In this document: positions 28,207 through 36,544 of the stretch, piece by piece
Position numbering within the stretch: position 1 is the first letter of the stretch
Layout: every line of letters starts with the position of its first letter
Source: Affinundibacterium nitidum
GTDB taxonomy: Bacteria; Pseudomonadota; Gammaproteobacteria; Burkholderiales; Burkholderiaceae_D
DNA length: 64,000 nucleotides
Reading direction: 5' to 3'
NCBI RefSeq assembly: GCF_014284155.1
Contig: NZ_JACOFZ010000001.1
Coordinates: forward strand, 620,001 to 684,000
Notes under the pieces: model-generated
Told to the model about the DNA's origin: nothing
The model's input: the letters and a program-made list of their open reading frames with translations, nothing else
The model's database searches: none
Position numbers and translations under genes: made by a program

Positions 28207-28233
28207 TAAACTTTTCCAAAAGACGTCCGATAC
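28207..28233 (+). promoter_or_regulatory. Candidate sigma-28 promoter, distal, for fliC
   Basis: TAAACTTT, 11-base spacer, TCCGATAC: close to the sigma-28 consensus TAAAGTTT-N11-GCCGATAA with the exact spacer. It would start transcription near 28243, giving a leader of about 80 bases before fliC. Confidence 0.5.
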
Positions 28234-28273
28234 CTGATTGCAACGGCGGTCCAATATTCTTGGAAGTACAGAC

Positions 28274-28299
28274 CAAAGTTTAAGGCTCGCAGCCGATTT
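28274..28299 (+). promoter_or_regulatory. Candidate sigma-28 promoter, proximal, for fliC
   Basis: CAAAGTTT, 10-base spacer, GCCGATTT. Both half-sites match the sigma-28 consensus well but the spacer is one base short. Transcription from here would leave a very short leader containing the AAGGAG ribosome binding site at 28313-28318. Confidence 0.5.
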
Positions 28300-28325
28300 A
28301 CATAACTTGGGTAAGGAGAAATAAA

Positions 28326-30125
28326 ATGGCTTCATTTATCAATACAAATATTGCGTCCCTCAATGCACAACGCAATCTCACAACATCACAATCAGCGTTA
28401 AACACCTCTTTGCAACGCTTGTCTTCAGGTTTGCGTATTAATAGCGCAAAAGACGATGCAGCGGGTTTAGCGATTTCCGAACGTCTGTCTTCACAAATCG
28501 GTGGTTTGAATCAAGCGGTTCGTAATGCCAACGATGGTATCTCACTTGCGCAAACAGCTGAGGGTGATTTAACTCAGATTGGTGCAAACTTGCAACGCAT
28601 CCGTGACTTGGCTGTGCAAGCAGCCAACGGTTCAAACAGCGCAAGTGACCGCGCTGCGTTAAATAACGAAGCTTCTCAGTTGATCGACGAGATCAATCGT
28701 GTTGCAAGCTCCTCTAACTTCAACGGTGTTAAGCTTCTCGACGGTAGCTTTACATCCCAATCTTTCCAAGTGGGTGCAAACTCTACTTCGAACGACCAAA
28801 TTTCGATCGCTTCAATCGCAAGTGCGAAATCTTCTGCGCTCGGCGTTGGCTCCAGCTCAAGCTACAGCACTTCAATCGCTGGCGGCACGAATGGTATCGG
28901 TTCATTGACAAGTGGCGACTTGGTCATCAACGGCTATAACATCGGCGCAAGCTCTTCAGATGGCGTTTCCTACGCTGCGTCAAGTGGCAGCGCGATTGCG
29001 AAAGCAGCTGCAATCAATGCCGCGAGCAGCCAAACAGGTGTAACAGCAACAGCACAAGCAACTACAGTAGCTGGTACAACTGTCACTACATCAGGTACTG
29101 CAATCGCAGCAGGCGATATCAAGATCAACGGTGTCGATATTGGTGCATTGGCTGCTGCTGGCGGCGTCGCAGAACGCGGAGCCCAAGTTGCTGCTGCTGT
29201 TAATGCTAAAACAAGTCAAACTGGCGTAACAGCGACATTTGACTCAACTACTGGCGCGGTTGCACTGACTGCTACTGACGGTCGCAACATTAATATTACC
29301 AAATCTGGTAATGCAGGTTCTGCGGACAACGTCACTGGTTTGACAGTTGCTGGCTTCACAGGTGCAGCTGCTGGTCAAGCAACGACAGTAGGTACCATTT
29401 CTTTAGCATCCACAAGCTCTGCTGGCATCGTGTTAGCAAACGGCGGCACAGGTACTAAAACTGGTGCAGCGACTACCGACACAAACACTACAATAGCTGC
29501 TGGTGACATCAATATTAACGGCGTTGACATCGGTGCTAACACTGCCGGTACCACGGCGGCGACAAATGCTGCGAGCATCATCGCTGCTATTAATGCAAAG
29601 ACAGCGCAGACTGGCGTAACCGCGAGCGGTGACAACACCGGTATTATCTTGACTGGCGCAAATAATGCGGGTTTCACGGTAAAAACTAAAGGTACAGCTT
29701 CCCTTACAGCAACTGGTTTCGCGGTAGGAACCACAACAGTCAGCGGTAAAGGTGCGAATGCAAGTGGTTTAACAGCGGGTTCAACTTCAGCAACGGCAAC
29801 CGTTGGTGCAGGTGTCTCCTCCGTTGATTTGACTACAGCGACCGGTGCCACATCAGCTTTGACGACTATCGATGCAGCCTTGGCCAACGTCAATGCTTCT
29901 CGTGCGTCTCTCGGTGCTTACCAAAACCGTTTCGCATCTGCAGTCAGCAGCTTGAATACGACTTCTGAGAACTTAACAGCTTCTCGTAGCCGTATCCGTG
30001 ACGCAGACTTCGCGCAAGAAACAGCGACGTTGACACGTGGTCAGGTCTTGCAACAAGCAGGTACAGCGATCTTGGCTCAGGCGAACGCGTTACCACAAGG
30101 TGTGCTCGCACTCCTCCGTGGTTAA
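28326..30125 (+). CDS. fliC: Flagellin
   Basis: 599 residues, larger than a minimal flagellin. The conserved N-terminal D0/D1 region (about 1-170; [33 protein letters not shown]) and C-terminal region (about 500-599; [13 protein letters not shown], ending [11 protein letters not shown]) bracket a Ser/Thr/Ala-rich centre with three FlgIN-like repeat units. The protein polymerises as the filament. A strong AAGGAG lies seven bases before ATG. Two candidate sigma-28 promoters precede it, and a hairpin follows the stop. The adjacent divergent glycosyltransferase operon makes it a likely O-glycosylated protein; attachment would be expected in the exposed central domain. Confidence 0.97.
   Translation: MASFINTNIASLNAQRNLTTSQSALNTSLQRLSSGLRINSAKDDAAGLAISERLSSQIGGLNQAVRNANDGISLAQTAEGDLTQIGANLQRIRDLAVQAANGSNSASDRAALNNEASQLIDEINRVASSSNFNGVKLLDGSFTSQSFQVGANSTSNDQISIASIASAKSSALGVGSSSSYSTSIAGGTNGIGSLTSGDLVINGYNIGASSSDGVSYAASSGSAIAKAAAINAASSQTGVTATAQATTVAGTTVTTSGTAIAAGDIKINGVDIGALAAAGGVAERGAQVAAAVNAKTSQTGVTATFDSTTGAVALTATDGRNINITKSGNAGSADNVTGLTVAGFTGAAAGQATTVGTISLASTSSAGIVLANGGTGTKTGAATTDTNTTIAAGDININGVDIGANTAGTTAATNAASIIAAINAKTAQTGVTASGDNTGIILTGANNAGFTVKTKGTASLTATGFAVGTTTVSGKGANASGLTAGSTSATATVGAGVSSVDLTTATGATSALTTIDAALANVNASRASLGAYQNRFASAVSSLNTTSENLTASRSRIRDADFAQETATLTRGQVLQQAGTAILAQANALPQGVLALLRG
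28911..29054 (+). repeat. FlgIN-like unit 1 within fliC
   Basis: Residues 196-243. Begins [13 protein letters not shown] and ends [13 protein letters not shown]. It is the most divergent of the three in-frame copies; the spacing between INGxxIG and QTGVTA elements is 25 residues or so, as in the other two. Confidence 0.7.
29109..29240 (+). repeat. FlgIN-like unit 2 within fliC
   Basis: Residues 262-305 (44 residues). Begins [13 protein letters not shown] and ends [13 protein letters not shown]; close in sequence to unit 3 and of identical length. Confidence 0.8.
29499..29630 (+). repeat. FlgIN-like unit 3 within fliC
   Basis: Residues 392-435 (44 residues). Begins [13 protein letters not shown] and ends [13 protein letters not shown]. 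Nearly the same as unit 2 at both ends while the middle differs, which suggests duplication followed by divergence. Confidence 0.8.
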
Positions 30126-30165
30126 TCGATGAGAATCTAATCAATCTTCATTGATAAATGAGTGG

Positions 30166-30198
30166 TCCCCTGGTCAATTTATTGATCAGGGGAATTTT
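30166..30198 (+). terminator. Terminator after fliC
   Basis: A 12-bp stem with one mismatch (TCCCCTGGTCAA / TTGATCAGGGGA) around a four-base loop, followed by ATTTT. It lies 40 bases after the fliC stop and before flaG, and would give a discrete fliC transcript. Confidence 0.75.
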
Positions 30199-30215
30199 GC
30201 TTAAAGGAGATTATC

Positions 30216-30587
30216 ATGAGTATCCAAGCTCTCAACTCTAGCTCGTCTGGAGTTCAGTTCTCAGAACGTGCCACAAGTGCCCCCGCACCACAAGTTCAAA
30301 ATACGGTAGCGACTCAAATTAGCAATCCCGTGAACCAAGCCGAGGCTGGTCAAAAAACCTATACACGCGAACAAGTGAATCAAGCGGTTGAGGCGATCAA
30401 CAAAACGATTCAGTCCGCTTCGCAAAATCTAGAATTTAGTGTAGATGGTGATACCAGCGGTGTAGTGGTGAAGGTCGTTGATCAACAAACAAAACAAGTA
30501 TTGCGTCAGATTCCAACGGAAGAAGCACTTGAAATTGCCAAGTCCTTGGACAAACTTCAAGGCCTATTGATTAAGCAAACGGCATAA
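30216..30587 (+). CDS. flaG: FlaG family protein
   Basis: 123 residues. The C-terminal half (LEFSVDGDTSGVVVKVVDQQTKQVLRQIPTEE, shown here by its ends LEFSVDGD and RQIPTEE) is the FlaG domain. FlaG proteins affect filament length in other bacteria, by an unclear mechanism. The Ser/Gln-rich N-terminal half is poorly conserved. AAAGGAG precedes the ATG. Sited between fliC and fliD as usual. Confidence 0.92.
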   Translation: MSIQALNSSSSGVQFSERATSAPAPQVQNTVATQISNPVNQAEAGQKTYTREQVNQAVEAINKTIQSASQNLEFSVDGDTSGVVVKVVDQQTKQVLRQIPTEEALEIAKSLDKLQGLLIKQTA

Positions 30588-30642
30588 TGTATTTAAATAC
30601 GTAAAAAGATGAATTCCAGAAACTAACCGGTAAAATCCCTTC

Positions 30643-30669
30643 TAAAGTCTGATTTGCCTCTGCCGTTAA
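30643..30669 (+). promoter_or_regulatory. Sigma-28 promoter for fliD
   Basis: TAAAGTCT, 11-base spacer, GCCGTTAA: only two of the 16 consensus positions differ and spacing is exact. It ends 35 bases before the fliD start codon, so fliDST and following genes likely belong to the late flagellar class. Confidence 0.72.
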
Positions 30670-30704
30670 TACAGTAAAGTACTACCAAACTTAAGGGGAT
30701 TCAG

Positions 30705-32717
30705 GTGGGAATTCAATCAACAGGCTTAGGATCAAATCTTGATGTCAACACGTTAATAACGAAGTTGATGCAGGTCGAGAGCCAACCATTAACGGCTTTA
30801 GCAAAGAAAGAGGCGAGCTTTCAAGCTAAGCTTTCTGCTTATGGCACCCTCAATGGCGCTGTCGGATCATTCCAGAGTTCGCTTTCCTCTCTCAGTAATG
30901 CCTCAACTTTTCAAACACTCAACGCAACAACAAGCGACTCCAGCGTTGCCTTTGCCACAGCAAATAGCTCGGCGTCTAACGGCACATATAGCATTGCTGT
31001 CACAAAACTGGCACAAGCTCAAACAATTTCCAGTACAGGTCAAGTGAGCTCTAGTGCGGCCATCGGAACAGGGACAGAGACAACCATTTCCTTCCAATTT
31101 GGGAAGATTACAGGAACTGCAGTCAACGGCGTTTATCCAGGCGGCTCAAGTTTTGATCAAGATGCATCGCAAACTGTAGGAACCGTCAAGATCAACAGCA
31201 GCAACAACACTTTACAAGGGATACGCGATGCCATTAACGCCGCGAGTGTTGGCGTGACAGCATCAATCGTCGGTGATGGTAGTGCAACTCCCTATCATCT
31301 CGTTCTGAACTCCAGTAAAACAGGCGCTTCTTCAAGCTTGAAGATCACATCATCTGGCGAAGACGCAGCAGTCACATCACTGTTGAGCTACGACCCTGCC
31401 GGTGTGCAAAATTTTACCGAAGTTTCTACCGCGCAAAACGCCAGCCTAACTGTGAATGGCATTAGCATTTCAAGTGCATCAAATACTGTCAATGGCGCGA
31501 TACAAGGGGTATCCCTGAACGTATCAAAAGTTGGATCTGCATCGATCTCGGTTTCTGCCAACACAACAGCCGTGCAAACTAGCATTACAAATTTTGTCAA
31601 AGCGTATAACGATCTCAACACAACGATCAAAAATCTAACGGCATATGACGCGAGCACAAAGAAAGCAGGTCTCTTGCTTGGAGATTCCACCACGCAGAGT
31701 GTACAAGATCAAATAAGACGTACATTGAGTACGGCAGTAAATGGACTCGGTGGCGGTGTCACGTCTCTCGCTCAAATCGGCATTACATTTCAAAAAGACG
31801 GATCATTGGCGGTCGATTCGGGGAAACTCTCAACCGCGCTGTCTACAAAATTCACTGACGTCGGTGGGCTATTCGCCTCACTGGGATCGAGTAGCGATAG
31901 CCTCATTTCGTTATCGGGTTCAAGTTCTTCGACCAAAGCCGGTGCATACGCCTTAAACATCTCACAGATCGCTACCAAATCCAAGCTAACCGGAGATCTC
32001 ACTCTTCCAACGACCACCACCATCGCAGCGAATACAAAGCTAACCGTAACAGTAGATACAATAACTGCCGATGTCAGCTTAACAGCAGGAGACTATTCCG
32101 CCTCTGCATTGGCAACACTTGTTCAATCAGCAATTAATAGTACGAGTGCATTTAGCGCTGCCGGCATTACAGTAAAGACGAATACCACAGGTGGCGTTCT
32201 GAGCATTGAATCCGACGCTTACGGCTCAAAATCTAAAGTTACACTTGCAGATTCAAGCGGCACTAGTTTTGCTGCGCTGACAGGTACGGTATCTTCGGGC
32301 AGCACTGCTTTAGACGTTGCAGGCACAATTAATGGCGTAGGTGCATCTGGTAGTGGACAGCTTCTTACTGCAACCACGGGAACGGATGCTGATGGATTAA
32401 AGCTATTAGTCACAGGTGGTTCTATCGGTGATCGTGGCACAGTCAATTATTCAATTGGCTACGCCACCAAACTAAACACTTTGCTAAGTGGATTTGTTGG
32501 ATCAAGCGGCACCATTCAAAGCAGCAGTAATGGCATCAGCCAAAACATTAAGAACATTACTAAGCAGCGCGATATTTTGAATAGTCGGCTATTCGACACG
32601 GAAGCTAGATATCGGGCGCAATTTACTGCACTAGACAGAATCGTGAGCAATTTAAACAATACCAGTTCGTTTTTGACGCAGCAATTAAGTGCACTCAATA
32701 GTAGTAGCAACAAATAA
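30705..32717 (+). CDS. fliD: Flagellar hook-associated protein 2 (filament cap)
   Basis: 670 residues, about 200 longer than the enterobacterial protein. Starts at GTG 30705 with AAGGGG upstream and the family start GIQSTGLGSNLDVNTLITKLM. FliD_N is at about 1-110 and FliD_C extends to the end (ITKQRDILNSRLFDTEARYRAQFTALD near the C-terminus). Extra central sequence (about 390-560) includes a second FlgIN-like stretch (AGAYALNISQIATKSK and ASALATLVQSAINS). It forms the pentameric cap that helps flagellin fold at the filament tip. Confidence 0.96.
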   Translation: MGIQSTGLGSNLDVNTLITKLMQVESQPLTALAKKEASFQAKLSAYGTLNGAVGSFQSSLSSLSNASTFQTLNATTSDSSVAFATANSSASNGTYSIAVTKLAQAQTISSTGQVSSSAAIGTGTETTISFQFGKITGTAVNGVYPGGSSFDQDASQTVGTVKINSSNNTLQGIRDAINAASVGVTASIVGDGSATPYHLVLNSSKTGASSSLKITSSGEDAAVTSLLSYDPAGVQNFTEVSTAQNASLTVNGISISSASNTVNGAIQGVSLNVSKVGSASISVSANTTAVQTSITNFVKAYNDLNTTIKNLTAYDASTKKAGLLLGDSTTQSVQDQIRRTLSTAVNGLGGGVTSLAQIGITFQKDGSLAVDSGKLSTALSTKFTDVGGLFASLGSSSDSLISLSGSSSSTKAGAYALNISQIATKSKLTGDLTLPTTTTIAANTKLTVTVDTITADVSLTAGDYSASALATLVQSAINSTSAFSAAGITVKTNTTGGVLSIESDAYGSKSKVTLADSSGTSFAALTGTVSSGSTALDVAGTINGVGASGSGQLLTATTGTDADGLKLLVTGGSIGDRGTVNYSIGYATKLNTLLSGFVGSSGTIQSSSNGISQNIKNITKQRDILNSRLFDTEARYRAQFTALDRIVSNLNNTSSFLTQQLSALNSSSNK

Positions 32718-32759
32718 TTTTTATAGCTCAGCAATAGCTGTATTTCAAAGGAACAAATT

Positions 32760-33233
32760 ATGTTCGGATCTCCTCAATCACATGGTGCAAATGCTTACGC
32801 TAAAGTTGGCATCGAAACTGGTGTTATTGCTGCAAGCCCACATAAACTGATTGTTATGCTGTATGACGGTGCGATTGTCGCACTGAGTAACGCTGCGCAG
32901 CACTTAAAAAATGGTGACTTCGCAGCAAAAGGTCACTCTATTTCTAAGGCGATCGCCATCATCGAAAATGGCTTACGCGCCAGCCTCGATAAAAAAGCGG
33001 GAGGAGAGATTGCGGTAAGCCTCGATGCTTTGTATGAGTATATGAATAGTCGATTGTTGCAAGCAAATTTAAAGAACGAGGTTGAAGGTCTGCACGAAGT
33101 CCAAGGACTCTTGCGGGATCTCAAATCAGCATGGGAAGCCATTAGCCCTGATAGTAAACCTGCAAATGTGGAACGCCCAATTCCACAACAAGATCCATTA
33201 GCACCACGTCGTCCAAATTTTTTTGAGGCTTAA
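32760..33233 (+). CDS. fliS: Flagellin export chaperone
   Basis: 157 residues. Typical AYAKVGIETGVIAASPHKLIVMLYDGAI start and helical body (LYEYMNSRLLQANL). A Pro-rich tail of about 25 residues follows the core. FliS binds the C-terminal end of newly made FliC and prevents premature assembly. A good ribosome binding site (AAAGGAAC) precedes the ATG. It is six bases upstream of fliT. Confidence 0.96.
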   Translation: MFGSPQSHGANAYAKVGIETGVIAASPHKLIVMLYDGAIVALSNAAQHLKNGDFAAKGHSISKAIAIIENGLRASLDKKAGGEIAVSLDALYEYMNSRLLQANLKNEVEGLHEVQGLLRDLKSAWEAISPDSKPANVERPIPQQDPLAPRRPNFFEA

Positions 33234-33238
33234 TCACG

Positions 33239-33574
33239 ATGAATAGCATTGAGTTATTAGAGGTCTACGAGAAGGTCTCGGCAATCACATCGAATATGTT
33301 AGAAGCTGCGCGAAGCAGCGACTGGGACCTGCTTGAAAAATTAGAACAAGATTGCAGTCTTGAAGTGAGTACCTTGCGTAATCACGAAAGCAATGGAGAT
33401 CTTCCCAAAGAACTGCGAGAACGGAAGATCAGCATTATCAAGCAGATCCTCGCTGATGACCGTGCCATCCGTGATTTAACTGAACCATGGATGCAGCAAT
33501 TATCGAAGCTCATGCAAAGCACCAATACAAGCCGAAAACTATCGCAGAGCTATGGTGCAAACCAAATTGGCTGA
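33239..33574 (+). CDS. fliT: Flagellar protein FliT
   Basis: 111 residues, all-helical, with LLEVYEKVSAITSNMLEAARSSDWDLLEKLE-type beginning (shown by its ends LLEVYEKV and DLLEKLE) and a C-terminal helix ending near SQSYGANQIG. FliT is an export chaperone for FliD and in some species a regulator of FlhDC. Follows fliS by five bases; its TGA is followed five bases later by the next ATG. Confidence 0.88.
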   Translation: MNSIELLEVYEKVSAITSNMLEAARSSDWDLLEKLEQDCSLEVSTLRNHESNGDLPKELRERKISIIKQILADDRAIRDLTEPWMQQLSKLMQSTNTSRKLSQSYGANQIG

Positions 33575-33579
33575 CAGCT

Positions 33580-34851
33580 ATGTCAGACATTTTTCCAAGA
33601 CTTAATATTAATCTGAATCAAGCTGCGGGCATCGTCGGACCCGCGGCACTTCGAAGTATCGAGGCCATCAAGCAAGATGTAATTGCCCAGCTCAATCGAT
33701 TCCCACCTGGAACACCTTTTCCTGCCGAGATCATCGCCAAACTTGGCGACGGCACAGTAGTTGCGAATGTCGGCAACATTCCACTAAGGCTTGCGCTCCA
33801 GATGCCCCAAGCTAAAGTCGGCGACAAGTTAAACCTCACACTGTTGCAAACAAATCCAAGGCTAACCTTTTCAATCGATGGAAAGCAAACAACAGCCGTA
33901 TTTGAAGCGGTACCGAAGGAACAGCACCAGGGGGAGTCGGGACTCGCCAGTAACGATGATAAATCTGGCTTAGAAAAACGTAGTAACGTGCACACTGGTG
34001 ATAAAGCACTCCCCGCCTCTCTTGAAACGGAACGTACGTTAAATACTCGAGATTCAACGACCTCGCTCATCGCAAGAAACGCTGCGATCGGAAACAATAG
34101 CGTTTTTAAAGATGCTCTACGTTCTTATCAGCAGAATGGACTTCCGACAGAAGCCAGTGCACACATTGACCTGAGCCCTACAGGGAAAATTCTGGCTGCG
34201 GTGTTGAGCGAATCAAATAAGTCGGATTCAAAACTCACACTTTTGGGGAGTACGCCACTGGCAGACGACATCACTGCACGTGCCAACCCAAATCGTCTTG
34301 CAACGAGGATAGAAACTCAGCTCAACAAACAAATCGAACAGAGCGGCCTCTTTTATGAATCTCATGTAAGCCAATGGGCGGATGGGAAGAAAGACCTCTC
34401 AGACCTACAACAAGAACCACAATCAACATTGTCATTAGAGATCGAAAACACGATACTCACCGATAGCCATGAGGCGAAGCATGCGGCGCTCACACAACTT
34501 GTACATCAACAATTAGATGTGCTTGATCAAGGTCGGTTGATGTGGACAGGTATGCTGACTGAAAGCGTCTCTATGCAGATGCAAATAGAATCCGTTGACG
34601 ACGAATCTCCACAATCAGACATGAGTCAGCCTGGCAGGGGACAAACATGGCGTACTACACTCAACTTACATTTCCCCACACTTGGTGAAGTACAAATCGC
34701 TATATCACTAAAGGATAAAGCTAGTGATATTCAATGCAAGGTAGAAACACCAGAACTAGTTCAAACACTACATCAACATGCAAAGGAACTGATCAAAGCA
34801 TTCGAAGCAAGCGGAAATCAATTGCACTCAATGAAAGTGAGTAGCAAATGA
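33580..34851 (+). CDS. Second FliK-like hook-length control protein
   Basis: 423 residues from ATG 33580, which immediately follows the fliT stop; an upstream in-frame start would overlap most of the fliT end. The first 120 residues contain VGNIPLRLALQMPQAKVGDKLNLTL-type beta segments and the middle is low-complexity. The C-terminal about 90 residues match the FliK C-terminal (Flg_hook) domain: TTLNLHFPTLGEVQIAI and a helix ending SGNQLHSMKVSSK. It is distinct from the other FliK at 41808. Together with the following FlhB C-terminal homologue it resembles the paired arrangement seen in beta-proteobacterial fliT-flanking loci. Confidence 0.75.
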   Translation: MSDIFPRLNINLNQAAGIVGPAALRSIEAIKQDVIAQLNRFPPGTPFPAEIIAKLGDGTVVANVGNIPLRLALQMPQAKVGDKLNLTLLQTNPRLTFSIDGKQTTAVFEAVPKEQHQGESGLASNDDKSGLEKRSNVHTGDKALPASLETERTLNTRDSTTSLIARNAAIGNNSVFKDALRSYQQNGLPTEASAHIDLSPTGKILAAVLSESNKSDSKLTLLGSTPLADDITARANPNRLATRIETQLNKQIEQSGLFYESHVSQWADGKKDLSDLQQEPQSTLSLEIENTILTDSHEAKHAALTQLVHQQLDVLDQGRLMWTGMLTESVSMQMQIESVDDESPQSDMSQPGRGQTWRTTLNLHFPTLGEVQIAISLKDKASDIQCKVETPELVQTLHQHAKELIKAFEASGNQLHSMKVSSK

Positions 34852-35156
34852 ACGACACTCCCAAGCCAATTCCATCAGCTGTCGCACTCTCCTACCAAGA
34901 TCAAACAGATACCGCGCCAAGGGTCGTAGCGAAAGGGCATGGTTTAATTGCCGAAGAAATTATTGCGCGCGCCAATGAACACGGTGTTTTCATTCACCAA
35001 TCCAAAGAATTAGTCTCTCTTTTAATGAAGGTTGACCTCGACGACAGCATTCCCCCCTCACTCTATCGAGTTGTTGCAGAACTACTCGCTTGGCTATACC
35101 ATATTGAAACAGGAATAACGACAGAACAAACCCCAAAACCTGTTCCACCCAAATAA
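34848..35156 (+). CDS. Stand-alone FlhB C-terminal homologue (FlhX/FhlB-like)
   Basis: 102 residues. Aligns by eye with the cytoplasmic C-terminal part of FlhB: AVALSYQDQ, APRVVAKGHGLIAEEI and IPPSLYRVVAELLAWLYHIE. It begins after the NPTH autocleavage loop, so it carries no cleavage site and no membrane helices. It is the equivalent of the cleaved FlhB-CC fragment and could work in, or substitute in, the export specificity switch. The ATG overlaps the FliK-like stop by four bases, supporting joint function. Confidence 0.85.
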   Translation: MNDTPKPIPSAVALSYQDQTDTAPRVVAKGHGLIAEEIIARANEHGVFIHQSKELVSLLMKVDLDDSIPPSLYRVVAELLAWLYHIETGITTEQTPKPVPPK

Positions 35157-35172
35157 ACTCTTACAAAGCCTT

Positions 35173-35931
35173 ATGCAAGCCAACTATCCCTCTTTAGGAA
35201 CAGAAAATCAGAGTCCATATCAAGTCGAATCTCGACGTGAAATTTTGGCTTTATTGCGTGGTTTCAAAGAAAAAGGACAGTTGATCAGCATGATCATTAA
35301 TAACGGTGGTGAAGCTTTTATCACCTCCGTGTTGGCAATTGACGACACCAATAATCAATTAATTGTCGATAGCGCACCTGACAATATGGCGAATCAACGT
35401 GTGATTGAGTCGCCAACGGTTTTTTTTGATGGCTTACTAGACAAAATTAGCATTCAATTTTCGTCTTCAAAATTACAAAAAACACAATTTGAAGGCCGCC
35501 CTGCACTTCAATTACCTGTACCGAATTCAGTGATCCGCTTGCAGCGGCGTGAAAACTATCGCATCAACACTCCAGTTTCAACACCGATTCGTTGCCTAAT
35601 ACCGGTTGAAACTGACGGTACACTCGAGCGTGCTAAATTTTCTTTGGTGGATATCAGCTGCGGTGGCGTTGCTCTCCTAGATGATCGCCGATTGTTAGAC
35701 ATGACTGTAGGCAAAGTCTATGACGACTGTGAAGTTGATCTACCGACAATTGGAGTCATTGAAACGCAATTAGAGATTCGAAATTCACAAGAATTGACCT
35801 TGCTAAATGGTAAGACGACACGCCGAGTCGGTTGTGCTTTTAAAGACTTATCAAACCGCACACTGACCACAGTTCAACGCTACATCATGAAATTAGAGCG
35901 TGAGAGAAATGCACGCTTGACAGGCATCTGA
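35173..35931 (+). CDS. ycgR: Flagellar brake protein YcgR (PilZ domain)
   Basis: 252 residues. The N-terminal YcgR domain (about 20-125) precedes a PilZ domain with the c-di-GMP-binding motif RRENYRIN and the downstream DISCGGVALL. In the family, c-di-GMP-loaded YcgR interacts with the motor and slows rotation. Placed in the flagellar cluster with c-di-GMP enzymes elsewhere in the window, it gives a route from c-di-GMP to motility. Convergent with fliE. Confidence 0.92.
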   Translation: MQANYPSLGTENQSPYQVESRREILALLRGFKEKGQLISMIINNGGEAFITSVLAIDDTNNQLIVDSAPDNMANQRVIESPTVFFDGLLDKISIQFSSSKLQKTQFEGRPALQLPVPNSVIRLQRRENYRINTPVSTPIRCLIPVETDGTLERAKFSLVDISCGGVALLDDRRLLDMTVGKVYDDCEVDLPTIGVIETQLEIRNSQELTLLNGKTTRRVGCAFKDLSNRTLTTVQRYIMKLERERNARLTGI

Positions 35932-35988
35932 TAAGCTATTTCAAGGGATTAAATCGTTAGTTGACAGAAGAAGTGCCTTCACAGACTT

Positions 35989-36330
35989 CTAAATTTGCAT
36001 GTTCATAATGTCGTGATAAGCAGCAACTAACTTGTTACGAACTTGAACGGATGTCTGAAATGAAATGCTGGCTTTTTGCATCGATATCATGACGTCAGAC
36101 AAACTTACACTGTCGTCACCAAGCGCGAATTTCTTCCCCAGTTCTTGAGATGCACTTTGTTGCGCATTCACCGCATCAAGTGAATTCTTTAGAGCGTCAG
36201 CGAAATCAACTTTGGCTGGCTGTACAGAAGTCGTTGGTGCTGCGCTTCCTGCCTCCATTTTCGCGGCTGCTGCCTTCAACTGCGCAACCATCGCGTCAAT
36301 TCGACTTTTATCGATTCCACCCACGTTCAT
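35989..36330 (-). CDS. fliE: Flagellar hook-basal body complex protein FliE
   Basis: 113 residues. C-terminal SLSDVMISMQKASISFQTSVQVRNKLVAAYHDIMNMQI-type end (key part SFQTSVQVRNKLVAAY) is diagnostic. FliE links the MS ring to the rod. A strong GGGAGGAG lies upstream. It is transcribed divergently from fliF, with 214 bp between; the region lacks a convincing sigma-54 promoter by eye. Confidence 0.95.
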   Translation of the reverse strand: MNVGGIDKSRIDAMVAQLKAAAAKMEAGSAAPTTSVQPAKVDFADALKNSLDAVNAQQSASQELGKKFALGDDSVSLSDVMISMQKASISFQTSVQVRNKLVAAYHDIMNMQI

Positions 36331-36544
36331 ACTAGCTCCTCCCTAAATCATGCGCCTCATTCCAGATGTGCATACCTTAACAGTTTGCGCACCGGTCTTA
36401 GCCAGAAGAAGAGATACAAAATTGGCTTTTCTCTCTCGATTGAATTCGACAAACCAGTTCAAAATTCGTATCAAGGAAAAAACCAATGTCTGGAGCATGG
36501 CATGCAGAATTTATTGAACACTAAACTGAATCGCGAGGCAGATC

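Noticed and set aside
28911-29630. Direct repeats in fliC considered as a CRISPR-like or tandem DNA array
   Set aside because: They are in-frame protein repeats with diverged DNA sequence and irregular spacing, not identical short repeats with unique spacers.
36389-36404. Sigma-54-like GG...GC on the minus strand upstream of fliE
   Set aside because: The spacing between GG and GC is 11 bases where sigma-54 promoters need 10, and the rest of the consensus is poor.
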